Part shown: piece by piece, positions 18,169 through 27,157 of the stretch
Position numbering within the stretch: position 1 is the stretch's first letter
Layout of the letters: each line of letters begins with the position of its first letter
Assembly (NCBI GenBank): GCA_944391615.1
Contig: CALXUE010000003.1
Location: 41,469 to 105,468, forward strand
Direction of reading: 5' to 3'
From: an uncultured Alphaproteobacteria bacterium
Lineage (GTDB): Bacteria; Pseudomonadota; Alphaproteobacteria; RF32; CAG-239
Length of the DNA stretch: 64,000 nucleotides
Notes under the pieces: generated by a model
Seen by the model: only the letters and a program-made list of their open reading frames with translations
Database searches by the model: none
Told to the model about the DNA's origin: nothing
Program-made: the position numbers and the translations under genes

Positions 18169-18294
18169 TGGTGCGAGATACTGTGCAGTTATCGGACTGA
18201 AAATTATGAGAAATATCTACAATTTAGTTGTAAAACTAAATTATTATTTAATGGCTCGGATGAATACAAATTAAATTACTCAACAAAAAATTGA
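18164..18294 (+). pseudogene. Detached serine-recombinase C-terminal tail, junction copy C
   Basis: The frame KKWCEILCSYRTENYEKYLQ and on to a stop at 18294 matches the tail at the next junction (DKWCAILCKYRT). The TGGTGC core is at 18169-18174. The upstream part of a recombinase is absent. This looks like the far end of an inserted element, carrying only the alternative C-terminus of its recombinase. It overlaps the end of the minus-strand gene 18280-18981. Confidence 0.6.
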
Positions 18295-18981
18295 TATAGA
18301 ATTTTGTTCGTAGAAAGATTTTAAGTTATCTAACTTTTCAAAAGACTTCTTGTATAGTAAGGACATCTTTTTACTCTCTGGGTATATTTTATCTAAAATA
18401 TATATCAAGCGTCGCGTTTCTATAAATAACATTTCAAATAATACCATATTGGCTTTTTGGATAATTTCTTCAGCATCTTGAGTCGCAGGATATGAATTAT
18501 ACATTAATTTTTTTATAAAAATGTCAAATTCCCTTTGATATGAAGGTTCAAAATTTGAACCACCTAAAATATTCAGGTTTTGATAACGACCTTCCTCTCC
18601 AAAATCAGATAGAATTAAAAAAAAGTCTTCAATACTCTTAGACTGTTGAATATTTCCAATTTCATTATTACTTAGCTTCATAACAAATTTTCTAGACTTA
18701 ATCAAATTATGAGAATATTCTTTTAGCTCTTTTTTTGTGCAAAAAATTCCTTTGTTATTTTTACTATTGCATGTTATAATCAATTTCAGTAATCGTTCAA
18801 AACCACCACTAATCAACTGCATAAAAGAAAATAAAACATCATCTGTTCCATCTTCATGATAAAGGTATAATAATCCTTGTCTAATAAGTCCTAAACTGAT
18901 GTTTAATTCATCTTCAATTATTTTATTTTGCATAATTTGTTGTGTTAGATTTTTTCTAAAATATAATTTATTAAAAACCAT
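18280..18981 (-). CDS. Unknown island protein, helical
   Basis: About 233 residues from the ATG at 18979-18981; a GTG 12 nt further upstream is possible, and neither has a clear ribosome-binding site. Helical, K- and N-rich, AT-rich coding, no signal peptide or membrane segment. Nothing recognised. The AT-rich codon use fits acquisition by transfer. Confidence 0.6.
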   Translation of the reverse strand: MVFNKLYFRKNLTQQIMQNKIIEDELNISLGLIRQGLLYLYHEDGTDDVLFSFMQLISGGFERLLKLIITCNSKNNKGIFCTKKELKEYSHNLIKSRKFVMKLSNNEIGNIQQSKSIEDFFLILSDFGEEGRYQNLNILGGSNFEPSYQREFDIFIKKLMYNSYPATQDAEEIIQKANMVLFEMLFIETRRLIYILDKIYPESKKMSLLYKKSFEKLDNLKSFYEQNSISIFC

Positions 18982-19027
18982 TGTAATGCCCACAAAAAAA
19001 ATATAAATTTATATGTTTTTAATTTTT

Positions 19028-19378
19028 TCATTTTTTGAGATAACTTTCATTATAATTATATTTCTTAGTTGCATCAGACCAACTTAGGAAATCATTACCG
19101 ATATTTGAATAATAATTGTTAAACAAACTATACACCTCTTTCGTTTTTTTATTGTAGTAACATGCTGTAATAGGTTTTAAAACAGCTCGACTCTCCGTAA
19201 ATACACCACTTGCTGGATGTGAGAATGTTGCTTCAATATATTTAGCTTTTTCTGATGTGTAATAAGAATGTTGTGGATCTGCAACTATTAACAACCTTAA
19301 ATTTTCTTTAAATTCTCTTGCTTTAGAATTATCCACAGATATTGCTCTAGGACTTGCTTGTGGCCAATATATTTCCAT
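19028..19378 (-). CDS. Unknown small island protein
   Basis: 116 residues. A mixed alpha/beta domain with an aromatic C-terminus (LFNNYYSNIGNDFLSWSDAT). No signal peptide; no family recognised. No strong ribosome-binding site is visible. Same strand as the preceding unknown gene and 46 nt from it, so they may be co-transcribed. Confidence 0.5.
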   Translation of the reverse strand: MEIYWPQASPRAISVDNSKAREFKENLRLLIVADPQHSYYTSEKAKYIEATFSHPASGVFTESRAVLKPITACYYNKKTKEVYSLFNNYYSNIGNDFLSWSDATKKYNYNESYLKK

Positions 19379-19440
19379 ATCAGATGAATAAACATATTTT
19401 TGTCTGTGATATTGGGAATTTATGCAAAAAAGTTATAATT

Positions 19441-19474
19441 AAAAAAAGCTGCAGAGAAAACTGCAGCTTTTTTT
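19441..19474. terminator. Bidirectional terminator-like hairpin
   Basis: AAAAAAGCTGCAG pairs with CTGCAGCTTTTTTTT across an AGAAAA loop. It stands upstream of a leftward gene and before a rightward one, so its user is unclear. Confidence 0.7.
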
Positions 19475-19637
19475 TGTCTGTATGCTGTATGGTTATTTTG
19501 ATAAAAAGCTAAATTTTTAAATAAAATATAGATGCAGAAATTAAATTTGTCAAATTTTGCACTTGACTTGTTAGAAAAAATAAAATACAATAAGCCCCGT
19601 AAAAGATATTATTGTTTAACTTTAAAATATAAAAATT

Positions 19638-20132
19638 ATGGAAAGTATTATTTCAGATTTAATCTTGGGAGTCAAAATTTTGGGCATCGCAGCAATTTTG
19701 GCTGTCTTTGTTTTAGGTGTTTTTTTCTTCTTTTTCCGCCTGTTTGGGTGCTCTTCGAGTGAATATTTTCACCATTATGATATGAAGACTGAATGGGAAG
19801 AAAGACGGGAAATATTAAGTCATAGTTTGCGCAAAGCTTGTAAAGCGGATAATGTCCGCCGGGCTGCGATACTTCTAATCCGGGGAGCGGATCCCAATAA
19901 TACCAACGATTGGTACGGCCAAACGATACTGGAGAATTCTCACAGCGAATCGATGAAAAAGCTTTTGCGGGCTTTCGGCGGCAAAACGCGTGCAGAACTT
20001 GAGGCTGCAGAAAAAGCGGCAAGAGCAAAAGCTGCAAAATTGTCTCCCGAAGAACGCGAAGAAAAAAGTATGAAATTTGTTAATAGGCTTTTGTCTGTTA
20101 AAAAAGTGTTCTTTTGGACAAAAAGTGCCTGA
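19638..20132 (+). CDS. Membrane-anchored ankyrin-repeat-like protein
   Basis: 164 residues. One N-terminal membrane helix (about 8-34), then a short ankyrin-like unit (LRKACKADNVRRAAILLIRG followed by ADPNNTNDWYGQTILENS), then a charged Ala/Glu/Lys helix. The leader lacks a Shine-Dalgarno sequence and is very AT-rich, as for several nearby genes. Protein-protein binding at the inner membrane is a guess from the repeat. Own terminator downstream. Confidence 0.65.
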   Translation: MESIISDLILGVKILGIAAILAVFVLGVFFFFFRLFGCSSSEYFHHYDMKTEWEERREILSHSLRKACKADNVRRAAILLIRGADPNNTNDWYGQTILENSHSESMKKLLRAFGGKTRAELEAAEKAARAKAAKLSPEEREEKSMKFVNRLLSVKKVFFWTKSA

Positions 20133-20136
20133 TATA

Positions 20137-20169
20137 AAAGCGTTTCTCTGTTTAGAGAAACGCTTTTTT
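20137..20169 (+). terminator. Intrinsic terminator
   Basis: AAAAGCGTTTCTCT pairs with AGAGAAACGCTTTT, then a T-run. Confidence 0.9.
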
Positions 20170-20337
20170 TTTATAATATTTATCATAAAGTGGCTAATAA
20201 GGTTCTATTGGCGGGCGTGGTTAGAATTGTATTTTTTTTGTGTGCATTTTGGCTATTGCATTCTTCAAAAAAATATGATACATTAAAAAATGTAAACAAT
20301 ATTATTAACTTAATTATTAACTTAAAACACAAAACTT

Positions 20338-21183
20338 ATGGAAAAAAAGATTATTATTAGAGACCAGTTCGGTCATGGCATCGCAGCAGTAAATTTTGCT
20401 AAAGCTTTTGGTGTAAAGGGTGTCATTATTCCGAAAAAAGACAATAAGGAAGATTTTGAAGCTGAGGCTTCCAAAATTTTTGATATACTGTCATTCTTTT
20501 CTGAAGAACTGGAAATAGTTTCTTTTGAAAACCGCGAAAAAGCCGAAGCGGAAGGTTGGGATGTTATTGCCGATTTGAAAGCTGGAACCTTGCCGGATGA
20601 GGTTTGGGATAAATTTGCAACTTCGCAATTAATCCCGCAGTTTACTGAGGGATTGCCCGAATACAAAGGAATGGCGCAAGGGAGTGTCCTGTTTATCCCG
20701 CAAAAGCTCATCAGCGATGGTGAATGTGGTGTTACAGCAGCTCAACAGTCCATTAATCCTCAGGTGTTTGCTTTCCTGAAGGAGGCTGGTGTGCCGTTGG
20801 TTTTAGGCCAGCACTTCCACAAAATAAACGACTTGTCGGCCGTTCAAAATCTGGCAAAGGATTTCAACCTTTACGTTCCCGGAATGACTGAGAATAATGA
20901 AGTGTTTGGAATCCGCGGCGTTGCCCATGAGAAGTATTACAATATGTATAATTCTCTGAAAGCATCAGTCGGAATTGCCGGAACGCATACCTGGATTCTG
21001 CTGACAATGTTCCCGGACACGCCGCAAATCATCCTTTATAATAAAAAGGGTGTGGAACGCTGGGAAGCGATTGAAGCAGCCTACCGGAAAAATGGCAAGA
21101 ACATCATCACCATCGGTTTTGATGAAGAAACCAACATGGGTGAACTTGCCAAAAAAATAGAAGACGCTTATAAGTCTTTGTAA
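20338..21183 (+). CDS. Unknown cytosolic protein, possibly nucleotide- or sugar-related
   Basis: 281 residues with alternating beta and alpha segments (VKGVIIPKKD, VLFIPQKLI, PLVLGQHFHKIND, TWILLTMFPDTPQIILYNKK). The opening IRDQFGHGIAAVNFAKAFG and the late GTHTW-LLTMFP arrangement recall bacterial enzymes that pick glycans or nucleotide sugars out of large pools, but I cannot place it in a family. The leader is AT-rich with no Shine-Dalgarno (TTAACTTAAAACACAAAACT before ATG). Base composition is less AT-biased than the next island segment. Confidence 0.6.
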   Translation: MEKKIIIRDQFGHGIAAVNFAKAFGVKGVIIPKKDNKEDFEAEASKIFDILSFFSEELEIVSFENREKAEAEGWDVIADLKAGTLPDEVWDKFATSQLIPQFTEGLPEYKGMAQGSVLFIPQKLISDGECGVTAAQQSINPQVFAFLKEAGVPLVLGQHFHKINDLSAVQNLAKDFNLYVPGMTENNEVFGIRGVAHEKYYNMYNSLKASVGIAGTHTWILLTMFPDTPQIILYNKKGVERWEAIEAAYRKNGKNIITIGFDEETNMGELAKKIEDAYKSL

Positions 21184-21204
21184 AGATTTTTAAGTTGTCT
21201 TTAG

Positions 21205-21237
21205 AAGAGCCGTCATTTTTGGCGGCTCTTTCTTTTT
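21205..21237 (+). terminator. Intrinsic terminator
   Basis: AAGAGCCG (21205-21212) pairs with CGGCTCTT (21223-21230), then TCTTTTTT. It touches the stop of the convergent gene. Confidence 0.8.
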
Positions 21238-22526
21238 TATAAAGATACCCGGTTCAGTACGGCTTCGGCAAAAACTTTCAACGGGTTCGACAAAACGGCC
21301 GGTCTGAGGTTTTGCGGCTCAAGTTCCATATAGCAGGCAAGTTTTACAAATTCTTCAAAATCCAAAGCATATTTGGGCGTCATCAGCTGAAACATATTCA
21401 GGGTATCCGGCCGGATGCTTTTGTTTATATGAATACCGTTGGCGCTGATTGCCGTCGGGATGCCTGCGCTTAAGGTCTCGCAGCAGGAAAAACTGTCGAC
21501 CGTATGAACGGCCAGAGTATTGTCAAAACCTAAAACAGCCGGATAAATATTGCCGATTTGCCGGTGTGCGGAAAATTCGGATTCAAATTTCCCTGAGTAT
21601 ATACGCCATTTTGCCCTTTCTGCGTCCGTTTGGGCAATGAGCTTGCAATTATGAAAAATGATATCAGGGTGCAGTTTGGCTTTTTCATACAGATAGTCTG
21701 TGACATCGTTAGGTGTGCGCGGCCCGTTGACGATGATAATGCCGTATTGATGGCGCGCGAGAGAAACGCAGTGCTCAAACAAGGCTTGCGCGTAATTAAC
21801 ATCAAAAATAATCTCACTCCCTTCGGTACGTCCACCCAGACAGATAACGGCTTTTTTCTTTTTCTTTAAGATGTTTTGCAATTTACATATGTGAGCCGCG
21901 GCATTATCCGCCCTCGAAGAACGGGAAAGTATGTCCTCAAGTTCTTTTTTCTTTTTCGCCACATTTTCTTTGCTGAAAGAATGAATAATGCCGATGGTGA
22001 TTAAGACCTTCTTGCGCAGTTTTTTATTTTGCAGCAGCCGGACGCGTATGGGAAAACTCAGCATATGCTTGGGAACGTTAATAAAATCAATATACTTATA
22101 ATTATGCAGTTTGCTGCTCAAAACAACGGTTAAAATATTTCCCAGTTGATGCAGTTTATAATATTCTTTTACGATACGGCATATTGTATCGGCATTAATG
22201 TTTGGAAAAGGGCTTTCAGTAAGATTATAGGGTGTCAGAAAAATGCGGGGAACAGGTTGCATATGTTCAAACCGGTCGTCTAATATGGAAAATATTTGTG
22301 CGCGGAACTTTTTATAGCTGTTGAAATTGGAATAACATAGGGATTTTGGCAAATCTTTGGCATCATCAATGCCTTGCGGCAGCAGCAAACATTTGCCGGC
22401 GGGACAATCTGAACCGGCTTTTTGATGAATGGCGTTAATTGCCCCGATTAATTGGTTGCGGTACCCTGTATAAGAAGTATCAAATGCAAAAGCAATGATA
22501 TCGGAGTTTGCACTTTTTGCCGTCAT
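21237..22526 (-). CDS. ELM1-like putative glycosyltransferase
   Basis: 429 residues. The C-terminal half fits the ELM1/GtrOC1-type family (GT-B-like fold): AVICLGGRTEGSEIIFD, IIIVNGPRTPNDVTDYLYEK, AVHTVDSFSCCETLSAGIPT. This family often lies with cell-envelope sugar genes. It is encoded 1 nt after the gene 22527-23207, so the two are probably translated together. The N-terminal half is longer and more divergent than usual. Acceptor and donor sugars are unknown. Confidence 0.6.
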   Translation of the reverse strand: MTAKSANSDIIAFAFDTSYTGYRNQLIGAINAIHQKAGSDCPAGKCLLLPQGIDDAKDLPKSLCYSNFNSYKKFRAQIFSILDDRFEHMQPVPRIFLTPYNLTESPFPNINADTICRIVKEYYKLHQLGNILTVVLSSKLHNYKYIDFINVPKHMLSFPIRVRLLQNKKLRKKVLITIGIIHSFSKENVAKKKKELEDILSRSSRADNAAAHICKLQNILKKKKKAVICLGGRTEGSEIIFDVNYAQALFEHCVSLARHQYGIIIVNGPRTPNDVTDYLYEKAKLHPDIIFHNCKLIAQTDAERAKWRIYSGKFESEFSAHRQIGNIYPAVLGFDNTLAVHTVDSFSCCETLSAGIPTAISANGIHINKSIRPDTLNMFQLMTPKYALDFEEFVKLACYMELEPQNLRPAVLSNPLKVFAEAVLNRVSL

Positions 22527-23207
22527 CTAGTATTCCTTTCGATCAGCATTATTAAGAAAAAATGAGGCGCACCAATAGAGCTTGCTCAAAAGATTATCTG
22601 TATCAATTTTGTGCTTTGGATTAAAATCCTGCATTTTCAAAACAATGGATATATCAATATGAATATCTGATTTTAAGAGCGACAGCATCTTAATAAAACT
22701 GGACAAGATAACGGTATTATGAAGACTGGCAACCTGAAATTGATATTTTTTTCCCGGATTCGGCAAATGCAAAGAAATGGTGTTGTTAAGATAATCGGTT
22801 TGAATATCCAACCCCAGATATCCTAAAGTCCGAATGTCTTTATACATGGTGTCGCTATTCATTTGCAGCAGACGTAAAATATAAATTGCAGCGATACCGA
22901 AGAAAAAATAAGGACGATAAGAAATCGTGGCTTGTTTAAAATCGTGAACTTTAAAAACGGCTTGCAGCGGATAGCAGGTATCATCACATCCTTCAACTCC
23001 CATAAGGGCGGCAAATAATAGAAAATATTTATTTTCTTTTTCCGGTTTAATCAGAATAACTTTATTTTTGCTGTTGGCCTTAATTAGTTTTCTGACATCC
23101 TGCAGAACGCTTTTAAAATCTATTTTATCCGGGGTTTTGAGGGAATAAATAGGATAACTTTCCCCGCAAAAAATATTGCCTTCATTTTCATCAAAAATTA
23201 TTTCCAT
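22527..23207 (-). CDS. Unknown protein, partner of the ELM1-like gene
   Basis: About 226 residues from ATG 23205-23207, with an AAAGGA site upstream; the open frame extends to 23228 without better support. Mixed alpha/beta, one hydrophobic stretch (FFFGIAAIYILRLLQM), no clear signal peptide. Its stop abuts the start of the ELM1-like gene, so a joint role is likely. No family recognised. Confidence 0.6.
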   Translation of the reverse strand: MEIIFDENEGNIFCGESYPIYSLKTPDKIDFKSVLQDVRKLIKANSKNKVILIKPEKENKYFLLFAALMGVEGCDDTCYPLQAVFKVHDFKQATISYRPYFFFGIAAIYILRLLQMNSDTMYKDIRTLGYLGLDIQTDYLNNTISLHLPNPGKKYQFQVASLHNTVILSSFIKMLSLLKSDIHIDISIVLKMQDFNPKHKIDTDNLLSKLYWCASFFLNNADRKEY

Positions 23208-23375
23208 ATTTAATCCTTTTGTTTGCAAGACACTTTGAATACTAAATTTATTGATGAAAGCATAATAATCCTCCCCTTGTTAATAAAACATTAATCCGAC
23301 GGTAGCATTGGGAAAATTATAAAGCCTGCCGCTGAAACCGGAAAATAGATTTAACATGTCCTTAGTAATTTTTTC

Positions 23376-23403
23376 TTGACAAAATTGCGTTTTTTTGTAT
23401 TAT
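23376..23403 (+). promoter_or_regulatory. Promoter of the 23443 lipoprotein gene
   Basis: TTGACA (23376-23381), 16-nt spacer, TATTAT (23398-23403). Confidence 0.65.
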
Positions 23404-23442
23404 GTTTAGCAAATTGTATTATTAATCTAAGCATTATTTATT

Positions 23443-24312
23443 ATGAAAAATTTACTATTTTTATTGTTTGCTGTACTCACCTTGAGTTCCTGCCGTGGAA
23501 TAAAAGGCAATTTTCATTTGGAAAACAGCGGAAGAATTGAAAGAATTGAAAATTCGAAAAGCGTTGTCATTAATGGAAACAGCTATCTGATTGATGGCGG
23601 CGTTGAAGATTGGCTTTCCGGCGAAGAGTTACATGTTGGAGATTCTGTCGGCGTTTATTCTAACAGTGAAGAAGTTTTTCTTTCAAAAAGCGATTGTTTT
23701 CAGGCTCTCTCTTTAATCAGAAAGTTATCTTTTTCCTATCAAGGAGCGGGCGGAATTTACTGGAGAGTTATTGGTTTGTCTCTTGCAGCAGGCTTCGTTC
23801 TATCTCTTATCTTAGTCTGGTTACTTGAAAAAGGTGACGATGAAGGGATTGGGTGGTGGACTATTGTATGTACGGTACGATGTATGGCTCTTGCTTTGTT
23901 TGGTACGTCGGTTGTGAGTCTTTTTGCCCCTTCGGTTGAATACGATGGTTATAAGAAAGTAGATAAAGCTACCGCACAACTCGTTACCATTTCCGGACAG
24001 AATTATCCTCAAGGAAAAATCAGTGGTTCGGGAATCGCTGTTAAAGCCGGAAAGAGCTATTACATTTATAGCTTTGGCGATAAATATTATTTTATTGATT
24101 CGGATTCCGGTTTTCGCAATGCTTCACAGCCGGAAGTCTTTGCAGAAATTGTAAATAAAAGAGTTGACAAAACTGCCTGGATTTATATCGGTATATTTGG
24201 CTTTGTCCTTTTGCTCTTGTATCTTCGCGGTATTGATATAACCTCGGATTTTGATAAGATTGCAACACGTGTTCCAACATGTAGCGATGAATATTTTGAT
24301 CCGCATGGTTAG
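23443..24312 (+). CDS. Lipoprotein with two additional membrane segments
   Basis: 289 residues. Lipoprotein signal peptide with lipobox TLSSC (Cys about residue 17). A beta-rich region with GRIERIENSKSVVINGNSYL follows, then two hydrophobic helices (about 105-127 and 142-165), a soluble stretch and a last membrane helix (about 246-264). No family recognised. The leader ends ATTATTTATT before ATG with no Shine-Dalgarno. Own promoter and strong terminator. Confidence 0.6.
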   Translation: MKNLLFLLFAVLTLSSCRGIKGNFHLENSGRIERIENSKSVVINGNSYLIDGGVEDWLSGEELHVGDSVGVYSNSEEVFLSKSDCFQALSLIRKLSFSYQGAGGIYWRVIGLSLAAGFVLSLILVWLLEKGDDEGIGWWTIVCTVRCMALALFGTSVVSLFAPSVEYDGYKKVDKATAQLVTISGQNYPQGKISGSGIAVKAGKSYYIYSFGDKYYFIDSDSGFRNASQPEVFAEIVNKRVDKTAWIYIGIFGFVLLLLYLRGIDITSDFDKIATRVPTCSDEYFDPHG

Positions 24313-24322
24313 TAAAAAGTTT

Positions 24323-24355
24323 AGGGATTGGAAAGCAATTTTCCAATCCCTTTTT
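24323..24355 (+). terminator. Intrinsic terminator
   Basis: AGGGATTGGAAA pairs with TTTCCAATCCCT, then TTTTTG. Confidence 0.9.
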
Positions 24356-24441
24356 GTATCCGGAAAACCATGCACTTACGAAGTAATGTCCAAAACGGGT
24401 AGGTGGCAAAAATGAGCATTGAGCTTGGTGAACAGATTATA

Positions 24442-24716
24442 AGCATATCGCTGAAGTAGCTGCAAATGTTGGAAAATTCTTAAAAAGTCCGATTATTTCT
24501 GAAAAAAGAGACATTTTGAAATTAATATTATCGGACTGCAAAACTGAAGGAAAAAATATAGCGTTTTCAATAGTTAAGCCATTCGATGAACTACTAAAAA
24601 CGCCTGAAACTGATAAATGGTGCGCGATATTGTGCAAATATCGGACTAATTTCTATGATGATTTTAAGACTTTGAGTAGGAAAATTGATATGTTTGAAAT
24701 GAAAGAATATATTTGA
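24442..24716 (+). pseudogene. Serine-recombinase 3' fragment spanning island junction (copy B)
   Basis: From 24442 to the TGGTGC core at 24618-24623 the DNA is almost identical (about six differences in about 175 nt) to the end of the complete recombinase at 33362-33541. Right of the core the frame continues as AILCKYRTNFYDDFKTLSRK to a stop at 24716, whereas in the complete gene it runs into tRNA-Thr. The left part is the remnant of an older element's recombinase; the right part is the far end of the 24.6-33.5 kb element. Confidence 0.8.
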
Positions 24717-24761
24717 AAATTAAAAGTTATTTTTATAGTATATCTAAAAAGAGAGGTTACT

Positions 24762-25352
24762 ATGAAGAAAATTTGTCTGTTTTTATCTGTTTTATTGACA
24801 GGATGTGCAACTATAACTGTATTTAGTGACAACAAAAATTGTATTAGTACTAGAAAATTTGAGGTCCTTCAGGCTTTAAATGATGGTGGAGCTTTAGCTT
24901 ATGAATGCACATTTTTAGATGGTTGTTCGTCATTTAATCAATTAGTATACATAGATTGGCAACCTGGAATAGATTATTATGATAATATGATTGTAGAAGT
25001 TCCTTCCAATAAATGTGCTGTCCAAAACGGCGTTTATAAATATACTAATACTCAGAATACTCTTAAAACTGTTCCTGTTATCAAATTTGAATATCAAAAT
25101 GCCCCAGAAACAGAAGAAGATATTTTAGATCGTTTAGAAGATAAACATAATAGAATGTATGAGGCTTGCTTATATGATTCTAAGGCTAGCGGTACAGAAG
25201 ACCCTAAATTTTGTAGTTGCTATGCAGATCAGTTTATGAAATATTTTATAAATATCCATTCAAATGAAAATACAGAATATTCTAATGATGAATTCGATAA
25301 AATTATAAAAAAAGAGTGCGGTAAACTTCCTAAGTTTTTAACGTCTAACTAA
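24762..25352 (+). CDS. Lipoprotein of unknown function (island)
   Basis: 196 residues. Lipobox VLLTGC (Cys about 16). The mature part has several Cys (YECTFLDGCSS, FCSCYADQFMKYF) and an acidic helical segment. The C-terminal CSCYADQ element with a following helix resembles the ends of small phage or plasmid lipoproteins, but I cannot name a family. First gene inside the element bounded by the junctions at 24618 and 33536. Start supported by an AGAGAGG-type site. Confidence 0.65.
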   Translation: MKKICLFLSVLLTGCATITVFSDNKNCISTRKFEVLQALNDGGALAYECTFLDGCSSFNQLVYIDWQPGIDYYDNMIVEVPSNKCAVQNGVYKYTNTQNTLKTVPVIKFEYQNAPETEEDILDRLEDKHNRMYEACLYDSKASGTEDPKFCSCYADQFMKYFINIHSNENTEYSNDEFDKIIKKECGKLPKFLTSN

Positions 25353-25587
25353 ATATTAATCTTATGTAGATTGTTAAACTTACGCACAGGTTGAGTTTTT
25401 ACCGCTCCGATTTGGCAAATAACACGACAATATAATTTTGGAGTTCGAAAACTGTATAGCGCAGACACATAGAGAGGCAAGGATTTAACCGTCTTTGTCT
25501 CTTTATTTTAATATCGGGTTGGCATAAGCATAACGGGATAGCTCCACCGCCATAAAGGGTGCCCGACATCTACACTCTCCATGGATA

Positions 25588-25617
25588 CCATACTGCCATA
25601 CTATGCCGTTCCATACT
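25588..25617 (+). repeat. Three CCATACT iteron-like heptamers
   Basis: CCATACT occurs at 25588-25594, 25596-25602 and 25611-25617, in direct orientation, about 550 bp before the HUH-protein gene. They could be binding sites of the initiator. Confidence 0.35.
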
Positions 25618-25787
25618 GGATAAGATTAGTTTTTTTGTTAAGCGAATTTTAGTCAAGGCCTTTACGTGTGAGAGAGCTTCTTTGATTTTTATTTTTCAAA
25701 TAGACTTCTGCAAATTTTTACAAAAGTTGATTAACCGACATCAATGTCATTTAATGATTTCAACCTTTGACATTCGGATGTTAAAAG

Positions 25788-25820
25788 TTCGTGACGTTAA
25801 CGACAATAACTTTTTTTATA
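25788..25820 (+). repeat. 28-bp island direct repeat, copy 1
   Basis: TTCGTGACGTTAACGACAAT followed by AACTTTTT is repeated without change at 31824. In both places an AACCT...GAATTAGG-type unit follows within 20 bp. Confidence 0.7.
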
Positions 25821-26170
25821 AAATAATCCAACAACCTAATTCTTATTTGGAATGAAGTTAACTCATTATTTTTATGTGATTTTATATGTATAATGTCATG
25901 GAAAACAAAAATGTAAAACCAAAAAATTTTTATCTTTAAGAAATTTTATCATTAGATTTTGTGAAAAAAACAATTCTATTTAAATGTATCATTATAAACC
26001 GATTACCAAAATCCACCATAATCTTGGTATAACTGTTTCATCAGTTCGGGATACGAGGAAGCTTTTATTCAGGCGTCCTTTGTTATTTTTATATCAAAAA
26101 AATAACTTAATTATTATTAAAAAAATAAATAAAATTAATAACTTAAATAAATACTAATTGGATAATAAAA

Positions 26171-27157
26171 ATGAATAAATACAAATATGAAAGAGTATGG
26201 TTGCAAGAGATAATGACAGAAAACAAGATGTTAAAATTGTCAATAAGTCATGCAACAAGATGTATTGATGATTATGTATATGTCTTAGGTATTATAAGAA
26301 GATATGGATTAATTTCTGTTATTGATAAAGTAAAATTGAGTCCTTTTCTTGTTGAATATGGTATTTCTTTTAAGGATTATTTAGTTAATTCTTCTTTATT
26401 AAATGGTTTTTATAATAAATTTAAGAGTATTTATAATGAAAAACTCAAGCAAAATAAAATAAACTATATACAGAAAATAGTTAATATACTCTTTTATATC
26501 TCCAGATGTGATAATAATGGAAATCTTAACCAAAACACTCACATAAACAAGCCTAAAACAACCCATGAACTACAAAATGATATAAAAGCAATCGAACCTA
26601 TACCAAATAAAAATACTGATTCCTACAGTCAAAAAATGTGTAATATCATAAAATCTGTGTCTCATGGAAAAAAAGCAACAAATTCTTCCACGATAAAAAA
26701 AAGATTAAATAAATGGATTGCTAAAGAATATAAACCGACTCATTTTTTAACCGTACAACTACCAGAAAACAAGAAAACTAAAGATTTATATAACTCAATT
26801 AGTCATTTAAGAAACATTATGAAAGCATTTGAAAAGAGTTTGATGAACAATTGGGAGCATCACCATCTTCGGTTTATTGCATTTGCTGAAAATGGAATAA
26901 GTTCGGACTGGCATTTTCATATATTATTTAATCGAGGAAGATTTAGTGAACAAGAACTCCAAGATGCTATTTTTCAAGCAATGATGAGAGAAAACTTACC
27001 GTCATATTGCATGAATTTAAAACCAATTGAACCAAAATTATTAAATGTTACTTATTATTGTATGAAAGAAATTAAAATATATTGGAATGGTAAATTTGAT
27101 AGTGACCATATGATTTTTTCTGAAGACTTATTTAATCTTAATCCTCAAAGAAACTAA
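26171..27157 (+). CDS. HUH-endonuclease replication initiator
   Basis: 328 residues, very AT-rich. The C-terminal half shows the three motifs of rolling-circle Rep proteins in order: HFLTVQLP (about 191-198), the HUH metal motif WHFHILFN (His 248 and 250), and the tyrosine motif VTYYCMKEIK (Tyr 295/296, Lys 299). The N-terminal 150 residues are helical and could bind DNA. Such proteins nick one strand at an origin and become covalently bound to it, which fits an integrative element that replicates after excision. A 5'-region with iteron-like repeats precedes it. The exact Rep family is not clear. Confidence 0.72.
   Translation: MNKYKYERVWLQEIMTENKMLKLSISHATRCIDDYVYVLGIIRRYGLISVIDKVKLSPFLVEYGISFKDYLVNSSLLNGFYNKFKSIYNEKLKQNKINYIQKIVNILFYISRCDNNGNLNQNTHINKPKTTHELQNDIKAIEPIPNKNTDSYSQKMCNIIKSVSHGKKATNSSTIKKRLNKWIAKEYKPTHFLTVQLPENKKTKDLYNSISHLRNIMKAFEKSLMNNWEHHHLRFIAFAENGISSDWHFHILFNRGRFSEQELQDAIFQAMMRENLPSYCMNLKPIEPKLLNVTYYCMKEIKIYWNGKFDSDHMIFSEDLFNLNPQRN

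Larger units (their letters stand above)
25353..26170. other. Long non-coding stretch upstream of the replication gene
   Basis: 818 bp with no convincing gene (a 98-codon frame at 25559 has no ribosome-binding site and no protein-like character). It holds three CCATACT heptamers (25588, 25596, 25611), AATAACACGACA near 25418 (also near 31952), a 28-bp direct repeat at 25788, and one copy of an AACCTAATTC inverted-repeat unit at 25833. Position just before an HUH replication gene suggests a replication origin; this is inference. Confidence 0.4.

Noticed and set aside
25559..25855. 98-codon open frame in the element's non-coding region
   Set aside because: No ribosome-binding site, and it covers the CCATACT heptamers and the 28-bp repeat; composition is not protein-like.
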